64,000 nt of DNA, taken from assembly GCA_003342895.1 (NCBI GenBank), contig PTFA01000081.1, forward strand, positions 1-64,000, read 5' to 3'. The stretch comes from Casuarius casuarius. Its lineage: Eukaryota > Chordata > Aves > Casuariiformes > Casuariidae. The notes under the pieces were generated by a model, which had not been told where the DNA came from, did not search any database, and saw nothing but the letters and a program-made list of their open reading frames with translations. This document shows positions 50,302 to 62,998 of this stretch, in pieces. Both the position numbers and the translations under genes were made by a program. Numbering within the stretch: the stretch's first letter is position 1; every line of letters starts with the position of its first letter.

Positions 50302-53300
50302 GTGGCCATATGGCAAATGCAGTGCTGCTTCCTGGGGACCGGAGGGCTGGTGTGTGCGCACAGGCCCGCTGGGTGACACCCACCATGTGGCAAATACAGC
50401 AGTGGAGTCTTTGGTGCAGAGGGGCTAATTACGTGTGTGTTTCCCAAGCGGCCCAGCAGGCTGGGTCTGATCGTGCAATGCCTCACCGACACGAGTCTGA
50501 GAGGGGAGCTTCATTGTGTCCCCTCTGCGCAGACAAACTCCAAGCTTTCAGAAGCGAGGCTCACCGCGGGACAAGCACCGTATTACAAGGGCAAGCATCA
50601 AGGGCCTAGAATCATGCACATACACATGCTTGCACAGACGTGGTGAATGCACCCCCGCCTGAGTGGCAGGGATCTGCTGTTACAGCTGTAGCATTGGAAG
50701 TGTGTGTGCAATGCCAGGCAATGCAAATAGGCTGCACTACATTTATTTATTTATTTACTTTTCATTCATCTTTCTCCCTGGCTTTTGTGGCCTTGTCCGC
50801 TCTTCTGTCTGTTTATAGTTCTCTGGTTACTTTTGCAGCATCTGTTTTCATAGATCCTGTTCCTTAGCTGCTTCCTTTCTTTATGAGTGACGCTTAGGTC
50901 CCTTTCTTTAATCTAGTTCTCTTCACTCCCAGTAACTTATTTTGCTATAGCCACAGTCACAGGTTTTCAGACATAGCCGCATTCCTGTGCCAATTAATTG
51001 ATGAAATACCTGTCTAAGGTGGTACACCAAGGGCACTTTGTGATGGGGTTAGAACATTTATCTTTGGGCAGAAACAGCCATGCATGGATACTGTGCTTTG
51101 CACTGTACCAGAACTTTAGGTCAGCAAGAGCCATCTAGATCCAAGCTCTGAAAAGTATTTTCTAGACTTTTCCCTCTTTAGCCTTCACAAACTACAGTAT
51201 GCTGCAAAGGCTGATTTGTCTCACTGCTGACAGTGAGCTACAATAAGTACATCCGTATCTTCTCCCTTACGTTGTTTCTCCAAGCTAGCAAATGGCCCAG
51301 GACCTGTGTTCTTCCTTCTTTGTTGCTGTATAGATGATCTTGGGAGACCTCTCTTCAGAACATAACGCATGTGCTCTGATATTTTTCTTCTGTCCATCCA
51401 GACCTCATGTCTGATTGTTTGTAGTAAATGTTCCTGCATATCCACTGAGAAACATCATCAGGACCAATTCAGGTTTAACCTAGACAAAAACAACTTTACA
51501 TTCTCTCCTGGAGTCTCTATGTGTACGTGCATTACAACACCTCCAACCTGTCTGTCACAAAAAACTCAGACCTCACCTGATTGCTTCGTCTCTCCTTTAC
51601 TTGTCTAGCCCGTTATCAGGTCTTGCTTTCTCTTTCCCTACAAAAACGTGACCGCATCTATATCAGTAGTTAAGACAGTTTTTTATCTGTTACAACCCTT
51701 CTCTCTTCGGTTCCGTGATAGCCATACCCCATTCCTCCTTAAAATAATTTCTCATATTACTCGCTTTTTCATTCCTTTATCTAAGCTTCCTTTTTTTCTA
51801 GGTCTTACACAATTCTGCCCAAGTTTGCAGCTCCAGTCCAGTTTCTTATCATGTCCCCAAGTCCCCTCATTCTCTTTGTTCTACTTGCTATTCCAGCTTT
51901 AACGTCCTTTCATCCATATTTCATTCCTATCTATTAATACTCTTATTGCATTTTTCATCTGTAAATTTCTAAGAATTAAGTGCCTGTGGAGAAACCTTCC
52001 ATATCAGTTCTTAAGGTAACCTTCTTCTCTTTATTCACACATTTCTCTGAGACACTCGCTTCTGTGGTGATCACAAATACTAATCCAAAGGCCTTTTGCA
52101 TCAATCTGCCATTCTGTTAACTCAGATACCTGCAAGAAGGTGTATTGAAATCAAAGACGTCTGGAGGAAAGCACTTTTACTTTTTTCCAGTCAAATTAAC
52201 TCTTCTGAATTAACACAGCTGAAAAAACTAGAAATGCCACACTCATTTTTTTAGTCTGAATTTAGTGCTATGGTATAGTCACCTCACCAAGCTGAAATGG
52301 TGTTAAATATAGATGATATGTAGTCTTTCCAATAACAACAAGCTAATTTGACTAGGGAAAAAACCTGGAAATTTCTTACAGAAAGTTCTTTTGAAAAGAG
52401 AAAGATATCTGAATGGTGTAACTTGCAGAATAAGGACTGAAGAATGAGGGGAAATAGTAATCAGGAGAAGCAGTTGCTTATTTTTATTTATGCATTTTTA
52501 GAGCACCTGAAAATATGTTAGGGTGCTCTTAACAGAACACCATTGCAAAACACTGCTGTACTGGTTATCTTCCACATTCATCATTTCAGCCATATTCCTT
52601 ATTTCAGTGGTATCCATCCTCCTTCAACATCTTAGCAAGCAAAAACTACTTCACTTTTAAGGCTCTTTACAGCTTATTCCCACCCTATCATCTTTTAATA
52701 TCCTATAGAGAAATCAAAGTGTTCCCCCTACACATTTCATTCAGTAATAACTCTCTACTTGTTACATTTTCAAACCAGCACCTTCATGCTTTCCCTCACT
52801 GCTGCTTCTCACTCCTACTCACCTAATTTTCCTCCTTCAAATCCCTCCCTAAAAATCTCCTATGCTGTGATGTCTACTGAAGGAATGATAATGAATAGTC
52901 AGCTGTGTGCCAAGATTACTGTCTATCATGGTGACTAGTGTTGCCTTATTCTGATCCCTGTCTGTCTCTTGCATCCACTTCTTAATGTCTCAGACTGAAA
53001 GTCACTCCAAGTTGGCCCCCTCTTTTCGCTGTGTTAGTAACGGGTTCCAGAGTGGACTCTTAAAAACTATTATATGAACAAATAAAAATAAATTGAGGTA
53101 ATGGAAAAACAAATGGAAATGTTGGCCAAAACCAGGAAGATTAGGCAATTATTCAGTTATGATTCATCAGCTTAGGCAAATTTACATAAAAATTAATGTG
53201 ACTGACAACTCCCTTCATTACAAATATTGAGGAAGAAATTATTTTTCTGAATATGGATTTGTGCCATCTTCCTATTTATTTATAATCTATAAGGGCTTGA

Positions 53301-56300
53301 AGACTATGTTTTACTTTTTTATCCCTGCTTGTATTTTAAACATTAGATATTCCATTTTTTATTTGTTTATCTTTTGTGTGCAGCCTGCAAGACTATGCAG
53401 AAACTAAAGAACATGAGTGAGCATAATACCACAAGAGGAAAGACTGAAATAAAAAAATTTCTGATCACATTTTTTAAATTTTTTTTAATGTTGAGTATGT
53501 TGAAGATGGAATGATTTGCATTACAGATTCAATACTTTGAATTCAATAGAGGTGGCTGCTGTCAATACATATCTATCGAGATTCCAAAGATCTTCCAGGA
53601 AAATCAATGAAAATCCAATTTTACAATCCTGATATTTTCAGAGTGTTTAAAAAATTGGCAAAAAACCCACCCCTTTTCTATACATTATAAAAAAGCCAGT
53701 AAGGTGCATTATTGATTTTTCACAAATTGTTTGTAAGTGACCGTTAAGGCTGGATGAGAAGAAGATAGAATATTAATACATGCACACCACAGATAAGTTA
53801 TTGGTGAATGTTCTTCAAAATGGGAATTTAAAAATCCAGGTGTGATTATGCAGAAATACTACGACTTCTTTTTGTATCATTTTCCCTGTGTAGAATAAGG
53901 GAATGCATACATTCAAGTATATGTCATATCGGTACCTAAGCTTTGACTATTGTCAGAAAAAAAGGCCATGAGGTTGATGTTTCTACTAGGAATAGGCCAT
54001 CAGCGTTGGCTGTGCAAGCAGAGTAGAGGAGGTAGAGTCCAAAAAACAGACTGGCCTGAGCTTTTAGCCAGAATGTTATGGTCTTGTGCCTTCAGACATG
54101 AAATTTAATCTGATAAAGAAAAAAAAGAGAGTCAAAATGAAAAATCAAAGCCTAGACTGAGGTAGGAAAATTGAAGTGAATTTTAAAACATGCATACATA
54201 CTGGAGGAATGCTATAATCTTATTACTGTAAATTCAATCCATTCTTTCTGTTCCTCTAGCATTTATTGCACTCATTAGTTATGTAATATCTAAAAGTAGA
54301 TTGTAAATTTCTTGTGTCAGGACAGTATCTTTAATGTATTCTGAACATGCCTAGTATATCTTTAGATGTTCTATACAGAAATAATATTACCTCTTGGGTT
54401 TTTCTCTATTATTTCTAAGCATAGGAAAAATTAAAATGCAGGAAGTCTGGAAAGGTCAGACTGTGTCTACCCTCATTCTGTGCATGTCTTCAGAAATAAT
54501 CAAAAAGTTATGGTGAGATAACTGATATGAAACCTGAGACACTGTGATCACAAAACCTGGATCAATTTGTACCCATGCAGGCAACACACCATCTCATTTC
54601 ACTCCTGAAAATATTTCTTAATTTTACATTTTGTGAATATTTTGAACTATTTGCTCTTAATAAGGATTGTCCTCGGGGATGTGCATCAATATTGTGTAAT
54701 TACACAGAGAAACTGTCAGCCTGAAGGTACCCAATCTATAAATAAAACCATACTGACTATGGAAGATGAGCAATTTGTGACTCCAGGACTCTGGGCACTA
54801 CCTTCCTTTTCTACTCTTCCACAAACACTTTTGAGCTTGTAAAAGCAGGGGATCACCAACATGTATCACTTTCTCAAGCACACTCCTCTAGTCTTCTAGT
54901 ATTCCTCTAAGCAGTGCAGAGTTTTGACAAGGGTTTGGTTGCCAGTGTGCACTTATGTCCTGCGTTTAACTAGGAAAGAACAAACCTCCAAGGGAAAGGT
55001 CAGTGCTAGCCAACCAGGTGCAGAATGGAAAAAGAAATTTTACCCAAGGAAGGGAGCAAACACTCTTTCAAAAAGGCTATTTTTAAATTATTTGCAGGAA
55101 ATGAAGAACCTTCATTTTTAAAGTTCCTGTTAGAGAGAGAGATACACACACATACACAATAAAACTGTGTTTTATCTGTCTAGGAAAGATGAAGGGCTGA
55201 GTCAGTTCTCCTGGGACTTGAACATGTGGGTCAAGACAGTTTAGGAATATCAATCCTGAAATTTAATGCTAAGCTAGAAAAAGTATTCTGTACCATTCAG
55301 AAGCAGCTGTAAGGGGCCAAAAGATCTCTTCTATGCTGGAAACCTGCAATTCACTGAAATGCCTCAGTAGTGAAAGCTCTTTCAAATAGTTTCTAATCAT
55401 GTAGCTACTAAATATGCTCTGTTACCTTGTGGATGGCCCCAGAACTTTTACTCAGATGTTTCCAAAGGCTTTTCATGATCCTGATACAGTCCTGCTGGCA
55501 GCGATTACTACACCAATGGTTAGAAATTAAAATATATGCCTGTGTGATCTTTTCATATGTTTACTGTAAGATATTTAATATCAAAATATTAGTTTATCAT
55601 GAATCTTTCTGTATTTTTATGGACATTTGCCAGACCTCATGTCCTGTATTTATATGTGCAGCTATATTTTATGTGTTGTATTTTAAGATTCTGTGAACTC
55701 TACAGCTCTCTCTTATCTTTTAATTCTTTTTAGCATCTACTTTGTTGAGTAAAATTCTTTTAATGTAGCAAGTGAATATCTGAAAAGATGAAAGAGGTAA
55801 AATCAGGACCTAATTCAGGGTATACTGAACAATTGTTTGTTGTTCTGAAACAGTGATTACTGGGCCCCCAACTGAAATTTAATTCTTTATGGAAAAGGAC
55901 AGTTCATAATGGATTTAAGAGCCATGCTAAGTTCCATAATTTTTAAACAAATTTATGTTTTTGTTTTTAGTTAGCATTTCTCAAGGTTCCAGTGGCACGG
56001 AAAAAGGAGCAGTAAATCACTGTGAGACAATCACTACATGCAGCAGCTGGGAGAGAGGAGGTAAACTGAAATTGCAGGATTTACTTTAGACTGCAATAAG
56101 CTTATGTTAGCTAACACATGGCAACTAATACATGATAAAATCCCAGTGCAGAAAGGCCATTTTTAGTTTTCACATTTGTTAGCAGATCATGGTAAACAGT
56201 TGGCTCACCCTAATATGCACTTGTCTTCCCTGGGATTTTTTTCACATGCTAAGTGGCAAGGAAGTATCTTTTTTTCCTATCATATACAAGGGCTATGAGT

Positions 56301-56943
56301 GCTCATATCTGAATGAAATAGATCCACGCCAATGTAAGCCACATGGACAGAGTAATCTTTCTTTTCCTTTAAAAGAATCCAAGGAATGAATTCAAAGGGT
56401 CCATCTAGATGATTATCTTTAGTAGATAAGGTCACATGTGGGCTTGAACTCAGTGCACTAAATGGCTTGAGACTGTCAGCCATTGAGATCCCCGTTCACC
56501 TCTGACTTGTGCCTGACTTGTGACTGTTATTCCCACAGTGCACTTTTGCAGGAACAGTCTCGACTTGCCAGTTATTCCATAAACAATGCAGTACCACCAA
56601 GCGAAGTCCTTCCAGGGCACATTTTGTCTGACTGTTTTATATGCACATTCAGTGAGCCTCCAACACAACCTGTGTCAGGTCCCCAGCACTCCCACTGAAC
56701 CTGCTGCATAAGCATACAGCCTGCAGCAGCTGCCACTGAAACACACAAAAAGTCTAGCCAACTTGTGGTCGTCCTTCTCCTCCATGCTAGAACAGGCATT
56801 TGAATAAAACTTGAATTCTTTGAGTTTAACTTTTGGTAGGGAAAGTTCCCAAGCCAGAAAATTTCCTGTGATCATATGATGGCAGGCAGAGCTGTGGCCA
56901 CACTAACTCTCTTTCTCCATCCTCTGTGGAATGATGATTGTAG

Positions 56944-57174
56944 AGGAGAGCTATCAACATCTACTGGTGGGACAATTTCACCTTCCGCATCTCAGACAAC
57001 CAATATTGGGTGCAAAACTATTGCATGCCCATAGCCACATTTACTTTACTGCCATCCTCCTCCTCTAGGGTCTACCTCCAAAGCTTCTATTCCTCCATGG
57101 GCATTCATTATCAAAACCAATACAAAAGGAGGAAAAAAACACCATTTGGCACAAGCTTTGTCTTTGCAGAGTGA
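56944..57174 (+). pseudogene. Possible PIF/Harbinger-type transposase remnant
   Basis: A 76-codon open frame without a start ATG runs from a stop at 56,941 to TGA at 57,172-57,174. It begins RRAINIYWWDNFTFRISDNQ and continues YWVQNYCMPIATFTLLP. The pattern of a WWDNF-type start, an aromatic-plus-N segment and MP-ATF resembles the N-terminal part of vertebrate Harbinger transposases, followed in the family by a helix-turn-helix region; the KKTPFG segment near its end could correspond to it. The frame is closed soon after and no DDE nuclease part could be followed. Homology is from memory of the family pattern and is not proven. Confidence 0.4.
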
Positions 57175-60100
57175 GCATCAGGGGTGTTGCCAAGACCATC
57201 AGCAGCTTTCACTGGTGGTTTTCAGAACAGTAAAGACTCATGACCTGCATTTATGTGTTCAGACTTAGTTCATCCAGGCAGCCTCTGTTGGTGAACTACC
57301 ATAGCCACTTCTTGGAAGCACGGGCTCAACAGCGTGCTGACTGATGATAGCTAGCCAGATGATCAAAGATTAGTGCCCTCATGTAAACTGCAGCCTGACC
57401 ATCTTGCTATAGGCAGAGATCTGGCTTTAGTATCATTAGAGAGTTGTTACGCCAAGACAAAATTCATAGCATCATTTTAAAATCACTATTTTGTATGTTT
57501 CAAGACATAAAACACACAATGTTAATTTATCTGTATTTTGTCTAGGTAATGTCAAATTATAGATATCCCTGAGCACTGTGATTATCAAAGTTGTTTCCCC
57601 TGTTATAACCAGCCATGTTGAGAAGTGGATATTCGGTAAGGCATAATCACACCCAATTATCTGTCCCCAACCTTGAGTACAGACTCTACACAAAAAAATT
57701 ACATGTGTCTATTAATGATATCTTCTACAGTCTAGAGCTTCAGGGACTTTCATAGCATGCAAACTTTCTACCCCCTCTGTGCAAGAGTCAGTGGCCCTAG
57801 CAATGAAAAAAAATCCTAAAATTAGGATCTTAAGGAAACTACCATGCATATTTTTTGATCAGAAGCTGCAGAAATTATTTAATTCTTACCTAATATATCT
57901 TGAAATCAAGGATAATTTCAAAATGAGGACATTAATATGAAATTAAAATGACTCTGTTGAAGTTTGAATGGTAGAAGAACACAGTAAAAGTGCAGTTACA
58001 AATAATGTGTAACTTCTAAATGGAGATATTTGGTGAAGCACAGATGGGCTATTGTATTTTTTTAATCCTCTAACCCATAAGAATTGGCAGTGAGACAGCA
58101 TGCCCATTAATAAGCTTCTACTTTACTTTTTTATATGGTGTTGAAATATTACTTTTGGGAACCCATTGACTTACCTAGGATGGAGTTTGCCTAACGCACA
58201 CAGCTATATCAGAGAAAGAAAGCTGATTTCCCTTTTGTATTTTGAAAACACATAAATTAGGCCTTAAAAATGATGGTCCTTAGGAACCAGCTCTTAGAAA
58301 TAGCACCTGGAATATAAAACCTCTTAAAATCCTGCCTGCCAGAAAGTAGTATTCCATTATACAGTAGAACTGAAATTCAAATACTCTGAGGATCTGATTA
58401 AGAAGTGGAGACAGCACTGCTTAGGACAGCTGACAATGACCATCCCTGAAACTGTCCCAAAACTAGTATGGATGGCAGAGTTGCTCATGAATCAGACTGA
58501 GTCTCTGCAAAGTGACACAGTCTGTCACTCTATGATGTAGTGACAAAGTGTCATTATATCACAAAGTGACACAAAGGAGGGTTTTCAAGTAAACTTCACC
58601 TTTGCCTTAAAATTATGCACTGTAAAATGCAGGATTGGACAGCTAGAGTAGTAACCTTATCAGCCACCCTAAGTTATACTGTCCTGACAGGGACCATACA
58701 TGACTTAGCATCGTTTGAGAAGTCCATTGTACAAGGAACTGACTTGGCTTCCCAAGTCTCAAGCTTGCCGTAACCATCAGGACCTTCCTGCCATACAGTG
58801 AGCAACAACTTCTAAAGGGAGAAGGTACAACCAGCCAGTGAACCAGCAAGTGACAGAAATGTTAGTAAAATGTCCCAGTATAGCATTGCACTCTTACAGA
58901 GATTTACACAATAGGCAGGATTTAGAACAAACACAAGAATAGATGCTATTTAATTAGGACCTTCACAGAAAAACATCTGGTATAATTGGTTAAAGGGAAG
59001 TCTTTACTCAGACAACATTTATTGGGATATAAACAATGTCCAATTGTAAAAGCTAATTAAACAGCAGGGCTAAGGTAAGAGAGTTTTGCCTGCATGACTG
59101 GGATATAAGGTTTATAATCCATGCTGTTATGGGACAACAATAGCAAGAACAAATAATCATCTATCCAAAAAGTCAATTATGCCCTTCTTTTAGTAATAAC
59201 ATGCTCTAGAGGTCAGAGAATACTTTTTTTTTAAGTAATACAGCCACTTTTCTATAGAGATTGAAGCTTGATTACTGTTCAGTGTTTGCTGGGAAGCTGA
59301 AAGCAGCAAAACCAGCTTGATGGATATTCAACCCTATTCTGCTGTACATTATTAGTCCATCACTGTGAAGCTCTAGGCACCGTCATGCCCTTTACTTTCA
59401 CTGAACAAATTCTCTAATTTTGAACCATCTGGCCTACAGAAGTTTTCAGGGAACTCATATTATTGGCCTTATTTTATTTCAAAGTTTCCCTTTAAATAAA
59501 GTTCATTTACAAGTAGTATGGACGTTTCTAGATGTATTTTGTTGAACTAATGCAAATTAAATGGCAGGTGCACACCTATCCATGTAGCTACAAATTCAGT
59601 GACAAATGCAACTTGTTGAGTTTCTTCAGGACTTTTGCGATGGATGGCAGCCAGGGTTTACATAAGCCCCACATACTGTCTCCCAAGTCAGTCAGGGTTA
59701 CAGGGCTGTTCATAGGAAAGCCTCAAACTTCTGCAGCATCTCTGGCTCTGCTTCCTGGATTTACTTCTTGGCAGCACCATACCTGCCACTAAGAATCCAT
59801 TCAAATGCACTCCCCATAACAAAGAAACTTCGGCTTTATTAACTTTCTGCTTTGCTTGTCTTTTTGGTACGGGGGGGTGATATGCCTCTGCAAATTATAG
59901 GGAAAAGGAGAAGATGTTTAAAGGCCAGGCATATATTCTGTGTTCCGTTAAGAGAGGAGGTATTTTCCCTAGAGTGTCATTCTAAGCACTGATATAAACC
60001 ATGCGGATTGAGAAGCACCGTTTGCCCTATATTATGAACAACTAATAATGGCCTATCTCCAAAAAACTCGTCTTCCAAACCAATGATGGCCATGACAGCT

Positions 60101-62855
60101 TTACTGTCTTTAATGTGAGCACGATTAAGACATCATTTTTTTTAATAATTATCCTGACACAGTGTAGGCTAAAGTGCTTTTGCTGTACTCTCCAACTATG
60201 GCCGTCAAACAACTTGAATTCTGTGAGCAGGCTGCATACTGAGCAGTGGTACCCAAATGTACTGAAATCCAAAACTAGTTAATAGCCTTTTAAACTATAC
60301 ATAATTTTCTCACTAACCAAATATCTGCACCAATCCAGGTGGAAAAACTAACTTTTAAAAAAACTTAATGTTTTTTAAATCTGTAGCCTTTAGCAATATT
60401 TTATAATGAACAGCAGGTATAAAAGTATACTCAAAACCTTAAATGCTTCCACAATAATTTTAACTTTTAATAATTTGATTTACTGCATTTTAGGTTCCAA
60501 AGTAGCAAGGACAATTTCAAAAGAAAACTTCAAAAACAAGATACAACCAAAGACTATTTCAGGATGAAAAAACACATGTAAGAAGGATCAAGACCTTACA
60601 GTGAGATCAGCTATTAGCTAATTAAATATGTGACTAAAATTCATCATTTTAAAAAGCAGCCGTATTGATGGTGGGCAATCTGGTAGGCAAACAAATGATA
60701 GTGGATTTTTTTTTCATATCTTCAGAGAGAAACATTTATCTTAATAAGATTCACTATGCCATAATACATGTGGAATAAGTCAATGTCTACTAATTAAAGG
60801 ACACTGTCAACCTGATTTTCTAAACAGCTAATTAAAATATGTAGCATCTAATAGAGCACTTCTTGCAAAGTGTGCTCTGTTTAAAAAATACGTTTCTGTA
60901 GAAGTTACTTGTTTTTCTATTCCCTTGTGTTTGTTTTTTTAATTGGTTTTTCAACAAAGGAGGATCTGCTGAACTAAGATTCTATTTCTGTATCAAGTTC
61001 CATTAATGCACACCCCTATATTTACGCAGAAGCCCAACAATTTGTAGGTCTATATAGCTATTTCAGAAAACAATGAAACTAATCCTAAGGGTTTACAGAT
61101 GTTGCTTTTTCAAAGATGACAAGATTTTCTCTTACTGTATTGGGGGAGATTTTAGATAATCTAGGTGTTGCCTGAAACTGTAAAATTTTCAGAAAGAAAT
61201 GTAGTTTTCATATCAGTGAGGAATATTTAACCTTCCATTTTATAAATTAAATTAGTTTCTCAGAATAAGCAGGATTCTTTATTTCTTGTTCTGATTTTGT
61301 ATGTAGCTTTTTCAAGAGAAAGAAGTTGTTGCAAATCTGTCAGCAAGGCTCTAGGAGTAGGAGGATGTTTGGATTTCCGGCATATTGCAACGCAGCTCTT
61401 GGCCACCAGCAAAGCTATGTGTGTGAATTTCATTTTATATCCGTTGTTTGCAATAACACATATTTTAAGAGACATTTGAAATAGTCTCTGTAGTCCTAAT
61501 TCTAGATAAGTGATCACAAACCATTCCCTAAAAGAAGCTGAGGAGGCAAAATAAAGACACCTTTATTGTATCTCATGTCATGAGACTGTGGATGAATTGA
61601 TGCTTTCATAGAAGTAAAGTAAATCCTGTTGTATGTTAAACAATTTAAGTCTGTGTTCAAAGTTCTTACTTCAAATCAGCCTACTGTTTGCTAGGCTTAG
61701 GTTTTTTTTCGGATTCAGATTTAACATTTTTTCTATGGCATGCTTTTTGCATTAAAACATTAGCCAGCTAAACTTATTAGTCAATTTTGTTATCTTTTTT
61801 AAAATGTGTATTTTTGTGATGCACAAGTCTGACAGTAAATTATGAACTCTGTGATTTCTAATTTAGTTTTACACTCGTTAGTACAAGTAGCTCGTCTTCA
61901 ATTCATATTCACATTATTTTTTCTCTAAAGATCATCCAGGTCACTACTTCTACCATTTCCCCTTCTTTTCTATCCTCCGTCAATATACACAGAAAATATC
62001 ATCTTTCCAGCCAAGGCATGTGTAATATCCTTCAGAATGCCTCAGAGCAGGTCCTTAATCAGCTGGAGGAATCACTGTGTTCACAATATGAAGTCCTTCA
62101 TGCCCCAGGCAGCAAAAAAATTAGCCTGAGATTTCCAAATGCTTTGCCTTCACCAACAAAGAGGTGATCTTAGCATGTGTTAGTTAATACCTTATAAACA
62201 CATCTTTTCCTGTCATGTACATGTGTCTTGTTGTAGTTAAGCATCCAGACCCTCCTGACTTACAATGAAAGTTAAGTGGCTGACTCAGGGAGGCTTTGAC
62301 AATCTCTACACAGGACGATGACTTGAAACCAATCATCTTCATTGTAAATAATTCCAGAATAAAAAAATAACTGTGTTGACAATGCCCTGGGAGAGTAAAA
62401 TACTTTTTATTCTTCTATAACGATATGCATTCTGCAGTTTTACAGGGAATAAAAACTTGGTTTAGTCATTAAAGTAATCAGGTATGAATCAAAGAAACCT
62501 CAGGAGATGCTGTTGTTGAGAAAGCAGATATTATTTTCACACAAACAAGCATTTTTCTCATCCTAACTTCATCTTAATGGGTATGTATCTTTAATAAACA
62601 AAACCATTATTTTGAATTGTATTAGGAAATTTCCATCTTCATTATTCCTTAAACAAAAAATACTAAAATGCTAAAAGCATTTTGTTTTTTTATATACTTC
62701 TAACATGTTCATTGCCATAATGCAATATTGTAAATGCCAAAAAAGTGAAGCAGTGATCTATAATTTTAAAATGCCAGTGATTTCCAAGCTGTCACTGATC
62801 TTGGAAAATTTCCCCAGTAGCATCTGGAGATCAATAACTGTTTATAGATTTTTCA

Positions 62856-62937
62856 GTCCCAGTTTATTGGGAGAATATCATTATGGACTATGTCAAGTCC
62901 CAGTTTATTGGAAGCATATTACTATGGACTATGTCAA
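62856..62937. repeat. 41-bp tandem duplication
   Basis: Units at 62,856-62,896 and 62,897-62,937 both start GTCCCAGTTTATTGG and contain TATGGACTATGTCAA; they differ at a few positions. The pair lies about 60 bases upstream of the CR1 element at the right end. Confidence 0.93.
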
Positions 62938-62998
62938 ATCTCTTAACCATGAAGTGAAAGCCTGATTTCACACTTAAATCCCACAAGCCCACAATGCT

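Larger units (their letters stand above)
50302..62998. other. Intergenic region right of AGBL4
   Basis: No convincing coding exon on either strand. The first 600 bases are still moderately GC-rich and contain a diverged internal duplication around CATATGGCAAATGCAG (near 50,310) and CATGTGGCAAATACAG (near 50,384). After about 50,900 the sequence is ordinary AT-rich DNA, apart from the transposase-like frame at 56.94 kb, a cluster of CAAAGTGACACA words near 58.5 kb and the duplication at 62.86 kb. By conserved gene order in vertebrates ELAVL4 would be expected further right on the plus strand, but none of its exons is seen. Confidence 0.7.

Noticed and set aside
50302..62998. Search for ELAVL4 first exons on the plus strand
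   Set aside because: Expected from conserved gene order, but none of the known N-terminal peptide patterns was found in this stretch.
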